From Maritimibacter sp. REDSEA-S28_B5 (GTDB taxonomy: Bacteria > Pseudomonadota > Alphaproteobacteria > Rhodobacterales > Rhodobacteraceae): a stretch of DNA of 64,000 bases. Location of the stretch: contig LUOO01000003.1 of the NCBI GenBank assembly GCA_001626765.1, forward strand, positions 62,001 through 126,000, written 5' to 3'. Made by a program: the position numbers and the translations under genes. How positions within the stretch are numbered: the stretch's first letter is position 1; every line of letters starts with the position of its first letter. Of the stretch, positions 8,888 to 17,855 are shown in pieces. The notes beneath the pieces were generated by a model. It was not told where the DNA came from. It did not search any database and saw only the letters and a program-made list of their open reading frames with translations.

Positions 8888-10420
8888 GTGCTCGACCAGA
8901 TCGCAAAACTGCCGCTTCTGGTGATCGTGATCGGGTTCTCCGCCCTCATGATGCTGCTGCCTGCTGCGCACGCGAGCGTGACGGGCGACGACTGGGTGGC
9001 CGGGACGTTCTTTCTCTCCGCTGCGTTGACCTTCTGCCTCGCCTCCTTTCTCGCCATCGCGCTTCTGGACCGGCCCCGGTCCGATCGGCCGCGCCGTCAC
9101 CTCCTGTCCCTCGTCGTGCTCTTCGTGTTCCTGCCCGCGCTTCTGGCCGTGCCGTTTCACCAAGGCGTGCGCAACACCACCTATCTCAATGCCTATGTCG
9201 AGATGATCTCCTGCCTGACCACCACCGGGGCGTCGCTGTTTCACGAGCCGGGTCGACTGTCGCCCTCGCTCCATCTCTGGCGCGCGACCGTGGGATGGAT
9301 GGGCGGGCTCTTCGTCTGGATCACCGCCATCGCGGTGCTCGCGCCCATGGCGCTTGGCGGATTCGAGGTGCGCACCCGCCGCCACGTGATCACCGGTGGC
9401 CAATTCACCCAGATCGACCGGGTCGCGAACCTCTCGGCCCGAGTGCGCAAATACGCGACCCAGTTGCTCCCGGTCTTCGTGGGCCTGACGCTCGCGCTCT
9501 GGCTGGGTCTCATCATCGTGGGCGATGGGCCGCTTCTTGCGCTCATCAACGCCATGTCCACAATGTCGACCTCGGGCATAACCATGCCGATCTCGGCCAC
9601 GCTCGACATTCCGCAGGCGGGCTATGGCGGCGAGGTGATGATCGCGATCTTCCTCGTGTTCGGCGTATCGCGGCTGGCCTTTACCCGCGATGGGACGGGG
9701 TCCGAGATCAACGCCTTTCGCAACGATCCCGAGGTTCGGCTCGCCGCCTTCATCATCGTGACGGTGCCGCTCTTTCTGTTCGCCCGCCATTTCCTCGGCG
9801 CCTACGAGGTGTCGTCGGAAATGACCATCTGGTCGGGGCTGGGGTCGCTCTGGGGGTCGGTCTTCACGACGCTGTCCTTCCTCACCACCACGGGTTTCAT
9901 ATCCGAGGCTTGGGACACCTCGACCGCCTGGTCGGGCTTGTCGACCCCGGGTCTCATCCTCATGGGGCTTGCGCTCGTGGGGGGCGGGGTGGCCACCACG
10001 GCGGGCGGGGCGAAGCTCCTGCGTGTCTGGGCGCTCTATACACATGGCAAGCGCGAACTGGACAAGCTTATCCACCCGAACTCGGTCGCGGGCATGGGCA
10101 GCGAGGCGCGGCATATCCGCCGGGGCGGGGCCTATTCGGCCTGGCTCTTCTTCATGTTGATGACACTCTCGGTCGCGCTCATCATGCTGGCGTTTTCGTT
10201 CACCGGCGAGAACTTCGAGCAGGCGGTCGTGCTGACCGTCGCCTCGCTCACCACCACCGGGCAACTGGCCGAGGTGGCCGCATCCGAGCCGATCCGTTAC
10301 GCCGCGCTCACCACTTCGGGCAAGCTGGTGCTGTCGCTCGGCATGATCCTTGGACGTCTCGAGATGCTCGCCATCGTCGCGCTCTTGTCGCCCGATGTCT
10401 GGGCGCGGCGCTCCGGTTGA
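8888..10420 (+). CDS. trkH: TrkH-family potassium uptake membrane protein
   Basis: Membrane pore subunit of the Trk system, 510 residues, GTG start at 8888 directly after trkA. The protein is hydrophobic throughout, with the repeated pore/selectivity loops expected of TrkH/KtrB: 'CLTTTGASLF', 'STMSTSGITM', 'FLTTTGFISE' and 'SLTTTGQLAE', each carrying the filter glycine. Four loops are visible, so the channel looks complete. It ends 145 bases before hfq. Confidence 0.95.
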   Translation: MLDQIAKLPLLVIVIGFSALMMLLPAAHASVTGDDWVAGTFFLSAALTFCLASFLAIALLDRPRSDRPRRHLLSLVVLFVFLPALLAVPFHQGVRNTTYLNAYVEMISCLTTTGASLFHEPGRLSPSLHLWRATVGWMGGLFVWITAIAVLAPMALGGFEVRTRRHVITGGQFTQIDRVANLSARVRKYATQLLPVFVGLTLALWLGLIIVGDGPLLALINAMSTMSTSGITMPISATLDIPQAGYGGEVMIAIFLVFGVSRLAFTRDGTGSEINAFRNDPEVRLAAFIIVTVPLFLFARHFLGAYEVSSEMTIWSGLGSLWGSVFTTLSFLTTTGFISEAWDTSTAWSGLSTPGLILMGLALVGGGVATTAGGAKLLRVWALYTHGKRELDKLIHPNSVAGMGSEARHIRRGGAYSAWLFFMLMTLSVALIMLAFSFTGENFEQAVVLTVASLTTTGQLAEVAASEPIRYAALTTSGKLVLSLGMILGRLEMLAIVALLSPDVWARRSG

Positions 10421-10475
10421 CTGGGCCTGATCGCGCCCGAACAGGCCCGATTGCGCAGTCGCAGAAAATCGGGGC

Positions 10476-10503
10476 TTGGAAATCCCATATGAGCGATTAC
10501 TAT
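10476..10503 (+). promoter_or_regulatory. candidate sigma-70 promoter of hfq
   Basis: TTGGAA at 10476-10481, a 16-base spacer and TACTAT at 10498-10503, about 60 bases before the hfq start. Reasonable hexamers and position, but found by eye only. Confidence 0.35.
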
Positions 10504-10565
10504 TGGAAGTATCAGGGATTTTCTGCCGGTGATGCGGCAGCACGAGAAAACAAGGGCAATAAGCG

Positions 10566-10802
10566 ATGGCTGCCGATAAACAGAATTTGCAGGACGCATT
10601 CCTCAACCATGTCCGCAAGGCAAAGGTGCCGGTGACGATCTTTCTGATCAACGGTGTCAAACTGCAGGGCGTGATCTCATGGTTCGACAATTTCTGCGTG
10701 CTTCTGAAACGTGATGGCCAGAGCCAGCTCGTCTACAAGCACGCGATTTCGACGATCATGCCGGCGTCCCCCATCAACCTCTATGACGGCGACGACAACT
10801 GA
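10566..10802 (+). CDS. hfq: RNA chaperone Hfq
   Basis: Hexameric Sm-like RNA chaperone for sRNA-mRNA pairing, 78 residues as is typical in alphaproteobacteria. Sm1 ('[20 protein letters not shown]') and Sm2 ('[10 protein letters not shown]') motifs are intact, with a short acidic tail. ATG at 10566 is preceded by 'gggcaataagcg'. Its TGA (10800-10802) overlaps a possible CTG start of hflX, so the two are probably translationally linked. Rhodobacter Hfq affects photosynthesis and stress sRNAs; that is family knowledge and not visible here. Confidence 0.97.
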   Translation: MAADKQNLQDAFLNHVRKAKVPVTIFLINGVKLQGVISWFDNFCVLLKRDGQSQLVYKHAISTIMPASPINLYDGDDN

Positions 10803-10843
10803 CCGATGATACCCCCCTTGGTCCGGGTATCACCCGGGCCTGG

Positions 10844-12112
10844 GTGATCCATCCGGAGTTGACCTCTGACCGCGACCGGCGTGATGCCGGGCCCGCGCTC
10901 GAAGAGGCAGTGTCGCTGGCCGCTGCCCTGCCGGGGCTCGAGGTTCAGGGGGCCGAGATCGTGCGCTTGGCCAAGCCGCATCCCGGCCACCTCTTCGGCA
11001 CCGGCAAGACCGAGGAGCTTGCCGAGCGTCTGCACGAGCATGAGGTCGAGCTTGTGCTGATCGACGGGCCAGTGTCGCCGGTGCAGCAGCGCAACCTCGA
11101 GAAGGAATGGAAGGTCAAGATCCTCGACCGGACCGGCCTGATCCTCGAGATTTTCTCCGACCGCGCCGCGACACGCGAGGGCGTGCTGCAGGTGGAAATG
11201 GCCGCGCTGTCCTATCAGCGCACCCGGCTCGTGCGGGCCTGGACCCACCTCGAACGCCAGCGCGGCGGTCTGGGCTTTGTCGGCGGTCCGGGGGAAACCC
11301 AGATCGAGGCGGACCGCCGCGCCATCGACGAGCAGCTCGTCCGCCTGCGCCGCCAACTGGCCAAGGTCGTGAAGACCCGCGAGCTGCATCGTGCCGCCCG
11401 CGCCAAGGTGCCGTTCCCGGTCGTGGCATTGGTGGGCTATACCAACGCGGGCAAGTCCACGCTCTTCAACCGGATGACCGGGGCCGAGGTGCTGGCCAAG
11501 GACATGCTCTTTGCCACCCTCGATCCCACGATGCGCTCCATCGACCTGCCGGGCGGACGTCAGGTGATCCTGTCCGATACTGTGGGCTTCATCTCTGACC
11601 TGCCGACGCAGCTCGTAGCCGCCTTCCGCGCGACGCTGGAAGAGGTGCTGGGGGCGGACCTGATTCTCCACGTCCGTGACATCTCGCACCGCGAAACCGA
11701 GGAACAGGCCGAGGACGTCGCCGCCATCATGGCCTCGCTCGGGGTGGACGAGGACGTGGCGCAGGTCGAGGTCTGGAACAAGATCGACCGACTCGCCCCC
11801 GAGGACCATGACGCAAGGATGACCGAAGCCGCCCGGCGCGATGACGTAGTCGCCATCTCCGCGCTCACGGGCGAGGGGTTCGAACGGCTCTATCAGATCA
11901 TCGACGCGCATCTGGCCGAGGATGCGGTCGAGGCACGTGTCACGCTGACCTTTGCTGAAGGCAAGGCGCGGGCCTGGCTCCATGACGCGGGCGTCGTGCA
12001 GGGCGAGGCGCAGGGCGAATCCGGCTGGACCCTCGATCTGCGCTGGACCGCCAAGCAGCGCGCGCAGTTCGCCAAGGACACCGGCGTTCCGGTCACCACC
12101 CAACGGACGTAG
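10844..12112 (+). CDS. hflX: ribosome-associated GTPase HflX
   Basis: GTPase that binds the 50S subunit and rescues or splits stalled ribosomes. At 422 residues from GTG 10844 it has the glycine-rich N-terminal HflX domain ('GGPGETQIEADRR') and a G domain with G1 'GYTNAGKST', G3 'DTVGFISDLP' and G4 'NKID'. The chosen start has no ribosome-binding site and cuts off 'TRAW', residues I remember as conserved before 'V(L/I)HPE' in relatives. The frame continues upstream without a stop to CTG 10799, giving an N-terminus beginning (M)TDDTPLG and a CTGA overlap with hfq. The true start is therefore probably upstream. Confidence 0.9.
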   Translation: MIHPELTSDRDRRDAGPALEEAVSLAAALPGLEVQGAEIVRLAKPHPGHLFGTGKTEELAERLHEHEVELVLIDGPVSPVQQRNLEKEWKVKILDRTGLILEIFSDRAATREGVLQVEMAALSYQRTRLVRAWTHLERQRGGLGFVGGPGETQIEADRRAIDEQLVRLRRQLAKVVKTRELHRAARAKVPFPVVALVGYTNAGKSTLFNRMTGAEVLAKDMLFATLDPTMRSIDLPGGRQVILSDTVGFISDLPTQLVAAFRATLEEVLGADLILHVRDISHRETEEQAEDVAAIMASLGVDEDVAQVEVWNKIDRLAPEDHDARMTEAARRDDVVAISALTGEGFERLYQIIDAHLAEDAVEARVTLTFAEGKARAWLHDAGVVQGEAQGESGWTLDLRWTAKQRAQFAKDTGVPVTTQRT

Positions 12113-12403
12113 GCCGCCCATCGCAAGAGGGCACCCGCGACAAACGACCTACTACCGTGAGTGACGGCATGTTGCCCGCGCGTTTCCGTCGCGATCAACG
12201 AGCGGCTATATGGCGGCGGCTCTTGCGCATGGAAAGTCTCATTTCACCCTCGGTCGTGGTCGCTCTCCCTGCCTGTCCGGTGGCATTATCTGACCAAACG
12301 GTAAAAAACGAAACTTATCAAGGTTGTATGGATGACCCCTTTAAAACAAGGGGTCTTTCGTGACGTTGCGTTATTTATAACGATAAATATCACCCTATAG
12401 GTG
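12113..12403. other. intergenic region between convergent hflX and acylase genes
   Basis: About 290 bases without a supportable gene. The second half (about 12,285-12,400) is markedly richer in A and T than the rest of the window. It holds the terminator-like hairpin at 12334-12358 and a perfect 7-bp inverted repeat, TATTTAT (12372-12378) and ATAAATA (12383-12389). This is consistent with transcription ends of both flanking genes. A small RNA ending at the hairpin is possible but unsupported. Confidence 0.5.
12334..12358 (+). terminator. probable intrinsic terminator downstream of hflX
   Basis: GACCCCTT (12334-12341), loop TAAAAC, AAGGGGTC (12348-12355), followed by TTT. Perfect 8-bp stem but a short T-run, and about 220 bases after the hflX stop. 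Confidence 0.5.
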
Positions 12404-14858
12404 TCACTCCGTCGCGCGGGGCAGCAGCACCGTAATTCCGACGTTCGCGGCCCGCGCAAGCTCGGGGTCGAGCGACATGGGAACATATTCGCCACGGCGC
12501 CACAGGTCGCCCAGATCGTCGTAATGACGGGACAGGAAATGACCCGATTGCCCGGTCGAAGAGATGAAGAGCGAGCTGTCCGGATCGGCAAAGTCGTAGA
12601 CCCCGCGATAGCCCGCGCCGTGCACGTTCAGGAACGGCTCCGGATCGCGTCCGCTCGTTTTGCCGCGCATGAGCGTGTTGTCCCCGCCGCTGGTGGACTG
12701 GCGGATGTTCACGAACCACTTCAGCACCGGGACATTGCCCAGCACCTGATGGTCGTGGGTGGCCTGATGGACATCGCCCCAGCGCAAGGACTCAAGCGCG
12801 CCGCCGATGTTTTCCTCGATCCAGATGATCGCGTCGTCGAGCGAATCGCGGGCGATGTCGACGCAGGTTTCGGCCGGGGCGGATTGAACCACGTCGCACC
12901 AGATCGCGGCTCCGCCCACGTCGCGAAACACCCGCTCGATGAAGATGGGTTCCACGTGGTCGAAGCTCTGCGACAACGGGCCAAGCTCGTCCCGGATGAG
13001 CCGGTTCTGAAGCGCCCGCATCCAGGCCATGTAGATGACTGGCTCCGGCAGATGCTCGCTCATCTCGCCGTTCCAGTTGGCCAGAAGCGTGAGCGCGCGC
13101 TGCCGTTTGCGCTCGGACGTGCCCTCGGGGGCAGCGTCGCCGGTGAACCACAGGTCGGCACCCACGAGCGGCAGGAGGTTGCGCGCGGTGACCGACACAG
13201 TGTCGAGCTGCGCCTCCATGAAGCTCTCGCGCGTATGGACCTCGCGGCTTTGCATGAGCCGCTGCCAGCGTTGCACCCGCTGGCTATCGCCCCAGTCATA
13301 GCTGACATGAAGCGGGAACGGGCGCTCGATCAGCTTGTTGTTCGTGTTCCCCACGATACCGCCCGTGGGCGAAACGAACTCGGGGTTCGCCGCATAGGCC
13401 TCGCGCCCAAGCCAGCGGTTTTCGCTGCGCCATCCCGGTGCGGGCATCCGGCCATAGGTCATGTGGTCGGCATCGCGGCGCGGCGCGTAGCCGATCGTCT
13501 TCATCGCGATGGTCTCGTGGTCGATCATCGTGACGTTCTGGCTGGGGGCGACGAAATCCTCGCCAGCCGCGATCCCTTCGCGCACCGATTTCGCGTGCAT
13601 CAGTTTGAACGCCGAAGTCATCGACCGGTCCTCGGGCACGAGAAGCGACCAGGCGAGCGCTGGGACATGGCCTGCGGGCGTTACGGCCGCGAGCCCGTAC
13701 TGGTTGCCCGGCAGGATCGGGCCGTTCGGGGACCATTGGAGCGTGATGGTGCGCGGCGCTTCGTCCTTGATCCGTATGATCGTGTCGCGGGTCACGATCC
13801 GCGTAAATCCGTCGGGGGTCTGCACCTCGTTCGGGTTGTCGGGATTGAGCCGCTCGATCATCACGTCTTGATCGTCGAGGTAGCTCGAGGTGAGGCCCCA
13901 GGCGAAATCCGCGCTACGACCCAGAAGCACCACGGGCATCCCCGGGATCGTCCCGCCGATCACCGCGCCGTCCGACAGTTCGAGCCGGGCAAGATACCAG
14001 ATCGTGGGGGCGGTGAAGCCCAGATGCGGGTCATTGGCCAGAAGCGTTCCCCCCGCAGCCGACCGGCTGGGGGCGGCCGCCCAGGCATTGGACGCCCCCG
14101 CCATGCCGCGCGCCGAGACGGGCGACAGGAACGGCGTGTCCTCTGGCGGCGCATAGGCCGCGAAGCGGTTGTCGCTCTCCTCGAACAGCGCGGCATATTC
14201 CGGCAGTGCCGCGACCCCGGTGCCCGGCATGTCGGGCAAAATATCGGCCACCCGGTCCTCGGAGATCGACAGGGACACGCGCGCGCGCAACACCTCGTCC
14301 TGCACATGCCCGGCAAGCTGCACGCCCATGAGCTTCATGATCGCGATGCTGTCGGCAGGCACCCAAGGGGAAATCGAGGCCGAGAACATGAAGAACTCCG
14401 GCGCCCCGCGGCCGAGCGCCTCGTCGTTGACCCGGTCGAGCCAGGCGTTCACGCCCCGCGCATAGGCCTCGAGTGCGGCGAGCACGTCGGGGTCCTGCAC
14501 CGCGACCGCCTCCTGCGCGAGCCGGTAGAGGTCGAGCCGCCGCATCAGCTCGTCCGTGGCCAGCGTGCGGGTCCCGAACATCTCGGACAGGCGTCCCTGG
14601 ACCGTGCGCCGCATGGTCACCATCTGCCACAGCCGGTCCTGCGCATGGGCATAGCCAAGCCCGAAATACACATCCTCGTCCGTAGCGCCAAAGACATGCG
14701 GCACATCCGCGTTGTTGCGCACGATCTCGACCTGATCGGTGATCCCGTTCACCCGCCGCGTGACGTCGTAATCCGGCAGCGACCGCGAGGCGAAGTAATA
14801 GGCAAAGGATCAGGGCGGCGCTCACGAGCCGCACCGTCCATCTGAAAAGGGTAACCAT
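12404..14858 (-). pseudogene. penicillin acylase family protein (Ntn hydrolase), frameshifted near the N-terminus
   Basis: Periplasmic or membrane-anchored amide hydrolase of the family that includes penicillin G acylase and acyl-homoserine-lactone acylases. The large frame (stop at 12404) contains 'GASNAWAAAPSRSAAGG'; the Ser before Asn (codon 14090-14092) is the expected autocleavage nucleophile, followed by 'LLANDPHLGF'. The start at 14858 encodes a membrane anchor in another frame (MVTLFRWTVRLVSAALIL...). The two join as '...LILAYYFASRSLPDYDV' if one base is removed from the AAA at 14804-14806. The repaired length would be about 817 residues, normal for the family. Substrate is unknown. 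It may be a real pseudogene, or intact with a consensus error. Confidence 0.85.
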
Positions 14859-14946
14859 GACGACTTTCTGCTGGTTCGTTGACCTGTCCGATGGGGACGG
14901 TCATTAAAGGCTTCAAAGAGGTTCTGCAATCTGAGGGAGGTTCACC

Positions 14947-15810
14947 GTGGCGAAATGCGCGTTTTTGGGACTGGGGGTCATGGGCTATCCCATGGCCGGG
15001 CATCTCGTGGCCAAGGGGCATGAAGTCACGGTCTACAACCGCACCGGCGCCAAGGCCGAAAAATGGGCCGCAGAGCATGGTGGTAAGGCCGCAGCGACCC
15101 CGCGTGCGGCCGCAGAGGGCGCGGATTTCGTCATGGCCTGCGTCGGCAACGACGACGACCTGCGGGCGGTCTGCACGGGTGAGGACGGAGCTTTCGCCGG
15201 CATGAAACCGGGCGCCACCTTCGTCGATCACACGACCGTGTCCGCGATGGTCACCCGCGACATGGCGGCATCCGCCGCCGAGGCGGGTCTGGGCTATGTC
15301 GACGCGCCGGTGTCGGGCGGGCAGGCGGGCGCCGAGAACGGCGTCCTCGCGATCATGTGCGGCGGCGATCAGGCCACGTGGGAGGCTGCCGTTCCGGTGA
15401 TGGAGGCCTATGGGCGCTCGATCAAGCGTCTGGGAGACGTGGGGGCAGGGCAGCTCACCAAGATGGTCAACCAGATCTGCATCGCGGGCCTCGTTCAGGG
15501 CCTGTCCGAGGCGCTGGCCTTTGCCGAAAAGGCGGGCCTCGACGGGCGCGCGGTGGTCGAGGCGATCTCGGGCGGCGCCGCGGGAAGCTGGCAGATGGTG
15601 AACCGCCATGCCACCATGGTTGACGACCATTTCGAGCACGGCTTCGCGGTCGACTGGATGCGCAAGGACCTGGCCATCTGCCTCGCCACCGCCGAGGAAA
15701 CCGGCGCGTCTCTTCCCGTGACGGCGCTCGTCGATCAATTCTACAAGGACGTGCAGAACATGGGCGGCAACCGCTGGGATACCTCCTCGCTCATCAAGCG
15801 ATTGCGATAA
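14947..15810 (+). CDS. NAD(P)-dependent beta-hydroxyacid dehydrogenase (3-hydroxyisobutyrate dehydrogenase / tartronate semialdehyde reductase family)
   Basis: Cytoplasmic oxidoreductase of 287 residues. The Rossmann fingerprint 'FLGLGVMGYPMAGHL' opens the protein, 'DAPVSGGQAGAENGVL' matches the substrate-binding signature, and 'GAGQLTKMVNQ' carries the catalytic lysine, so it should be active. GTG at 14947 follows 'gggaggttcacc', a strong ribosome-binding site. It is divergent from the acylase gene, with 88 bases between them. Members act on 3-hydroxyisobutyrate, tartronate semialdehyde, succinic semialdehyde or glyoxylate. The sequence alone does not say which, so no symbol is given. Confidence 0.9.
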   Translation: MAKCAFLGLGVMGYPMAGHLVAKGHEVTVYNRTGAKAEKWAAEHGGKAAATPRAAAEGADFVMACVGNDDDLRAVCTGEDGAFAGMKPGATFVDHTTVSAMVTRDMAASAAEAGLGYVDAPVSGGQAGAENGVLAIMCGGDQATWEAAVPVMEAYGRSIKRLGDVGAGQLTKMVNQICIAGLVQGLSEALAFAEKAGLDGRAVVEAISGGAAGSWQMVNRHATMVDDHFEHGFAVDWMRKDLAICLATAEETGASLPVTALVDQFYKDVQNMGGNRWDTSSLIKRLR

Positions 15811-15867
15811 GAGTTGAAACCTACCGGGCCGCGTGGTCGTATCTTGTCGAAAGCAGGGGGACCCTTC

Positions 15868-16443
15868 ATGAACAGATTTCTCGTGGCCGTGCCGATGGCA
15901 CTGATCGCAACCGCCGCCATGGCGCATACCGACAGCGACGTCGGCGGCTTCGTCTCGGGCTTCACCCATCCGATCCTTGGTTGGGATCACGTCATCGCCA
16001 TGGTCGCCGTCGGCCTGTGGGGGGCTTTCCTCGGCAAGCCCGCGATCTGGGTCCTGCCCGTGGTTTTCCCGCTCGTGATGGCCTTCGGAGGCGCGCTTGG
16101 CGTCATGGGGGTGCCGCTTCCGGCGGTCGAGGCGGGTATCGCGCTGTCGGGCGTGGTGCTTGGCCTGCTCATCGCCTTTGCCGTGCGTGCGCCGATCTGG
16201 GTCGCCGCGGTCATCGTGGGGATCTTCGCCATCTTTCACGGGCACGCCCATGGCACCGAGCTTCCCGACGCCGCGAATCCCTTCGCCTATGGCATCGGCT
16301 TCGTGATCGGCACCGGCCTTCTGCACCTTGCGGGCATCGCGCTGGGGCTGCTCGTGGGCTTTGCCGCGGGCCGGGTCGTGGTGCGCGTCGCGGGGGCGGG
16401 GATCGCTGCCTTGGGCGGCGCCTTCCTTTTAGGTCTCGTGTGA
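15868..16443 (+). CDS. HupE/UreJ family membrane protein
   Basis: Predicted inner-membrane protein of 191 residues with a cleavable-looking signal ('LVAVPMALIATAAMAHTD') and about six hydrophobic helices. Family hallmarks are 'GFTHPILGWDHVIAMVAVGLW' and the His-rich 'FAIFHGHAHGTELP'. HupE/UreJ proteins are associated with nickel or cobalt import for hydrogenase or urease, but neither enzyme is in view. ATG at 15868 is preceded by 'aagcaggggg'. The next gene begins inside its stop codon, so two membrane proteins are translationally coupled. Confidence 0.85.
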   Translation: MNRFLVAVPMALIATAAMAHTDSDVGGFVSGFTHPILGWDHVIAMVAVGLWGAFLGKPAIWVLPVVFPLVMAFGGALGVMGVPLPAVEAGIALSGVVLGLLIAFAVRAPIWVAAVIVGIFAIFHGHAHGTELPDAANPFAYGIGFVIGTGLLHLAGIALGLLVGFAAGRVVVRVAGAGIAALGGAFLLGLV

Positions 16444-17045
16444 TCCGCCACGGCCTGATCACGGCACTGGCCGCGCTCATCCCGGGCGCGGCTTTTGCCC
16501 ATGCCTTCGACACCGGGCGCGACGCCTATGGGCTGTTTCTCGAGGGGGCCGAGGTCATCCTCACCACCCCGGCGCTGGTCCTGCCGCTGGTCGCGACGGG
16601 CGTGGCGCTTGGCCTCTGGCGCACCGAGGGCCTGCTCGCCGCCTGGCCCGGGTTTCTCATCGGCGCGCTCGCGGGCTTTGCGCTCGCCCCCTTTGCGCCG
16701 TCCTCCATCGCGCTGGTGCCGCTGGCCTTCGGCCTCGTGATTGGCGTGCTTGCGGCTCTCTTGCCGCTCGAACGGATCGCGGCGGCACTGCCGATCCTTG
16801 CGGGGCTCATGGGCCTCGCCGTCGTCACCGCCGCGCTCGAGGGGCATGGGTTCGCCGAGATCGGACTTCTCATCCGCACGGGGATCTTCTTTGCTGCGAA
16901 TATGACGCTCGCCGTCGCCGCCGGGGTGATCCGCTGGGTGAGTGAACGCTGGCCGGGCGAGGTGACGCGGATCGGGGGGCGGATCGCCGCGTCCTGGGTT
17001 GCCGCGATCCTTGTGCTCTACCTCGCCTTTTCTCTTTCGGCCTGA
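16440..17045 (+). CDS. membrane protein coupled to HupE, weakly HupE/UreJ-like
   Basis: Hydrophobic protein of about 201 residues with an N-terminal signal-like segment ('LITALAALIPGAAFAHAF') and six or so membrane helices. The GTG start at 16440 overlaps the TGA of the upstream HupE gene, with no other reasonable start. The processed N-terminus again begins with His after 'FA', and the size resembles HupE, but the histidine motifs 'GWDH' and 'FHGHAHG' are missing. It may be a diverged partner subunit or accessory of HupE. Function is inferred from coupling only. Confidence 0.7.
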   Translation: MIRHGLITALAALIPGAAFAHAFDTGRDAYGLFLEGAEVILTTPALVLPLVATGVALGLWRTEGLLAAWPGFLIGALAGFALAPFAPSSIALVPLAFGLVIGVLAALLPLERIAAALPILAGLMGLAVVTAALEGHGFAEIGLLIRTGIFFAANMTLAVAAGVIRWVSERWPGEVTRIGGRIAASWVAAILVLYLAFSLSA

Positions 17046-17061
17046 CCGGACCGACGGACAA

Positions 17062-17098
17062 GAAAAAGCCCGGCGAACCGCGAGGTTCGGCGCCGGGC
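17062..17098 (-). terminator. intrinsic terminator of the SYLF gene
   Basis: GC-rich hairpin with arms GCCCGGCG (17068-17075) and CGCCGGGC (17091-17098). On the minus strand it is followed by TTTTT (AAAAA at 17063-17067), which fits termination of the gene at 17125. It may also stop the HupE pair from the other side. Confidence 0.75.
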
Positions 17099-17124
17099 CA
17101 TAGGGAGATCGACGTGTCCGTCCT

Positions 17125-17709
17125 CTACGGGACGATGCGCGTATACTTGGAGCCTTCGACGGTCGCCCCGACGAGCAGGCCCGAGGCAGCAAAGACGATG
17201 GCGACGATGGGGTCGATCCCTTCGAGGGTGTCCGCCGTGAACCGGTCGCCTTCGTTCAGCACCGCGTATTTGATGTTGGCGCCCGCAACCCAGCCCGGCG
17301 AGTAGCGGAAGTTCCCCAACGCGTCCTGCGTCATGAAGAACAGCACATGGGCATATTGCTGAGCGCCGGCCTGAAGCCCGAAGCTCGCCTTGGCCTGGCT
17401 GTAGTAATCGACGGTCGCGCCGTTGATGAGCAGCGCGCCCCGGCCATAGGAGCCGCCGATGCCAAGCCCCGCCTCGGTGACGAGCGGCATGACGAGCATA
17501 CCGGTCGCCTTGCCCGCAAGGCTCTGCGCCTCGGGGTAGGTGGCGTAGAGCTGGTTCAGCGTGGCGTTCACGCGCGCGTCGATCTTGGCCGCGCCGTTGG
17601 TGCCGATGGAATTGTCGCAGGCGGCGAGCGTCGCGACCCCGGCACCGCCGAGGACCGTCATGAATCCACGCCGCGAGTATCCGCGACCGGAGATGGGAAT
17701 ATCTGTCAT
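17125..17709 (-). CDS. SYLF/YSC84-domain lipoprotein
   Basis: Exported protein of 194 residues. The N-terminus has twin arginines ('SRRGFMTVLGG') and then 'ATLAAC', so it looks like a Tat-exported lipoprotein with acylated Cys about 30. The rest matches the lipid-binding SYLF (DUF500/YSC84) domain: 'GMLVMPLVTEAGLGIGGSYG' and 'SFGLQAGAQ' are typical. Bacterial members are secreted or outer-membrane lipoproteins of uncertain role. It is a single gene with its own terminator downstream and is convergent with the HupE pair. Confidence 0.85.
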   Translation of the reverse strand: MTDIPISGRGYSRRGFMTVLGGAGVATLAACDNSIGTNGAAKIDARVNATLNQLYATYPEAQSLAGKATGMLVMPLVTEAGLGIGGSYGRGALLINGATVDYYSQAKASFGLQAGAQQYAHVLFFMTQDALGNFRYSPGWVAGANIKYAVLNEGDRFTADTLEGIDPIVAIVFAASGLLVGATVEGSKYTRIVP

Positions 17710-17855
17710 TTGCCTGTGCCCCGTTCTGTTCGAACTGTTGTGCTCTTCACGCCGGGTCTGTGCCCGACCTATAGGTGAATCCTAGGCCAATCGGGTCAAT
17801 CTGTCACCCGGCTTGTGCGGATGGGCGAAATTTCGCCCCTGCCATCCGATCCTGA

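Noticed and set aside
10489..10635. Small open frame starting MSDYYWKYQGF before hfq
   Set aside because: Overlaps the likely hfq promoter and hfq start; no ribosome-binding site or known homolog.
7970..10690. Very long antisense open frame (about 900 codons) opposite trkA-trkH-hfq
   Set aside because: Composition is Arg/His/Gly-rich codon shadow typical of high-GC DNA; it overlaps well-supported genes and has no family likeness or start site.
12401..14845. Long plus-strand open frame opposite the acylase
   Set aside because: Shadow of the acylase gene; the minus strand has all catalytic motifs, the plus strand none.
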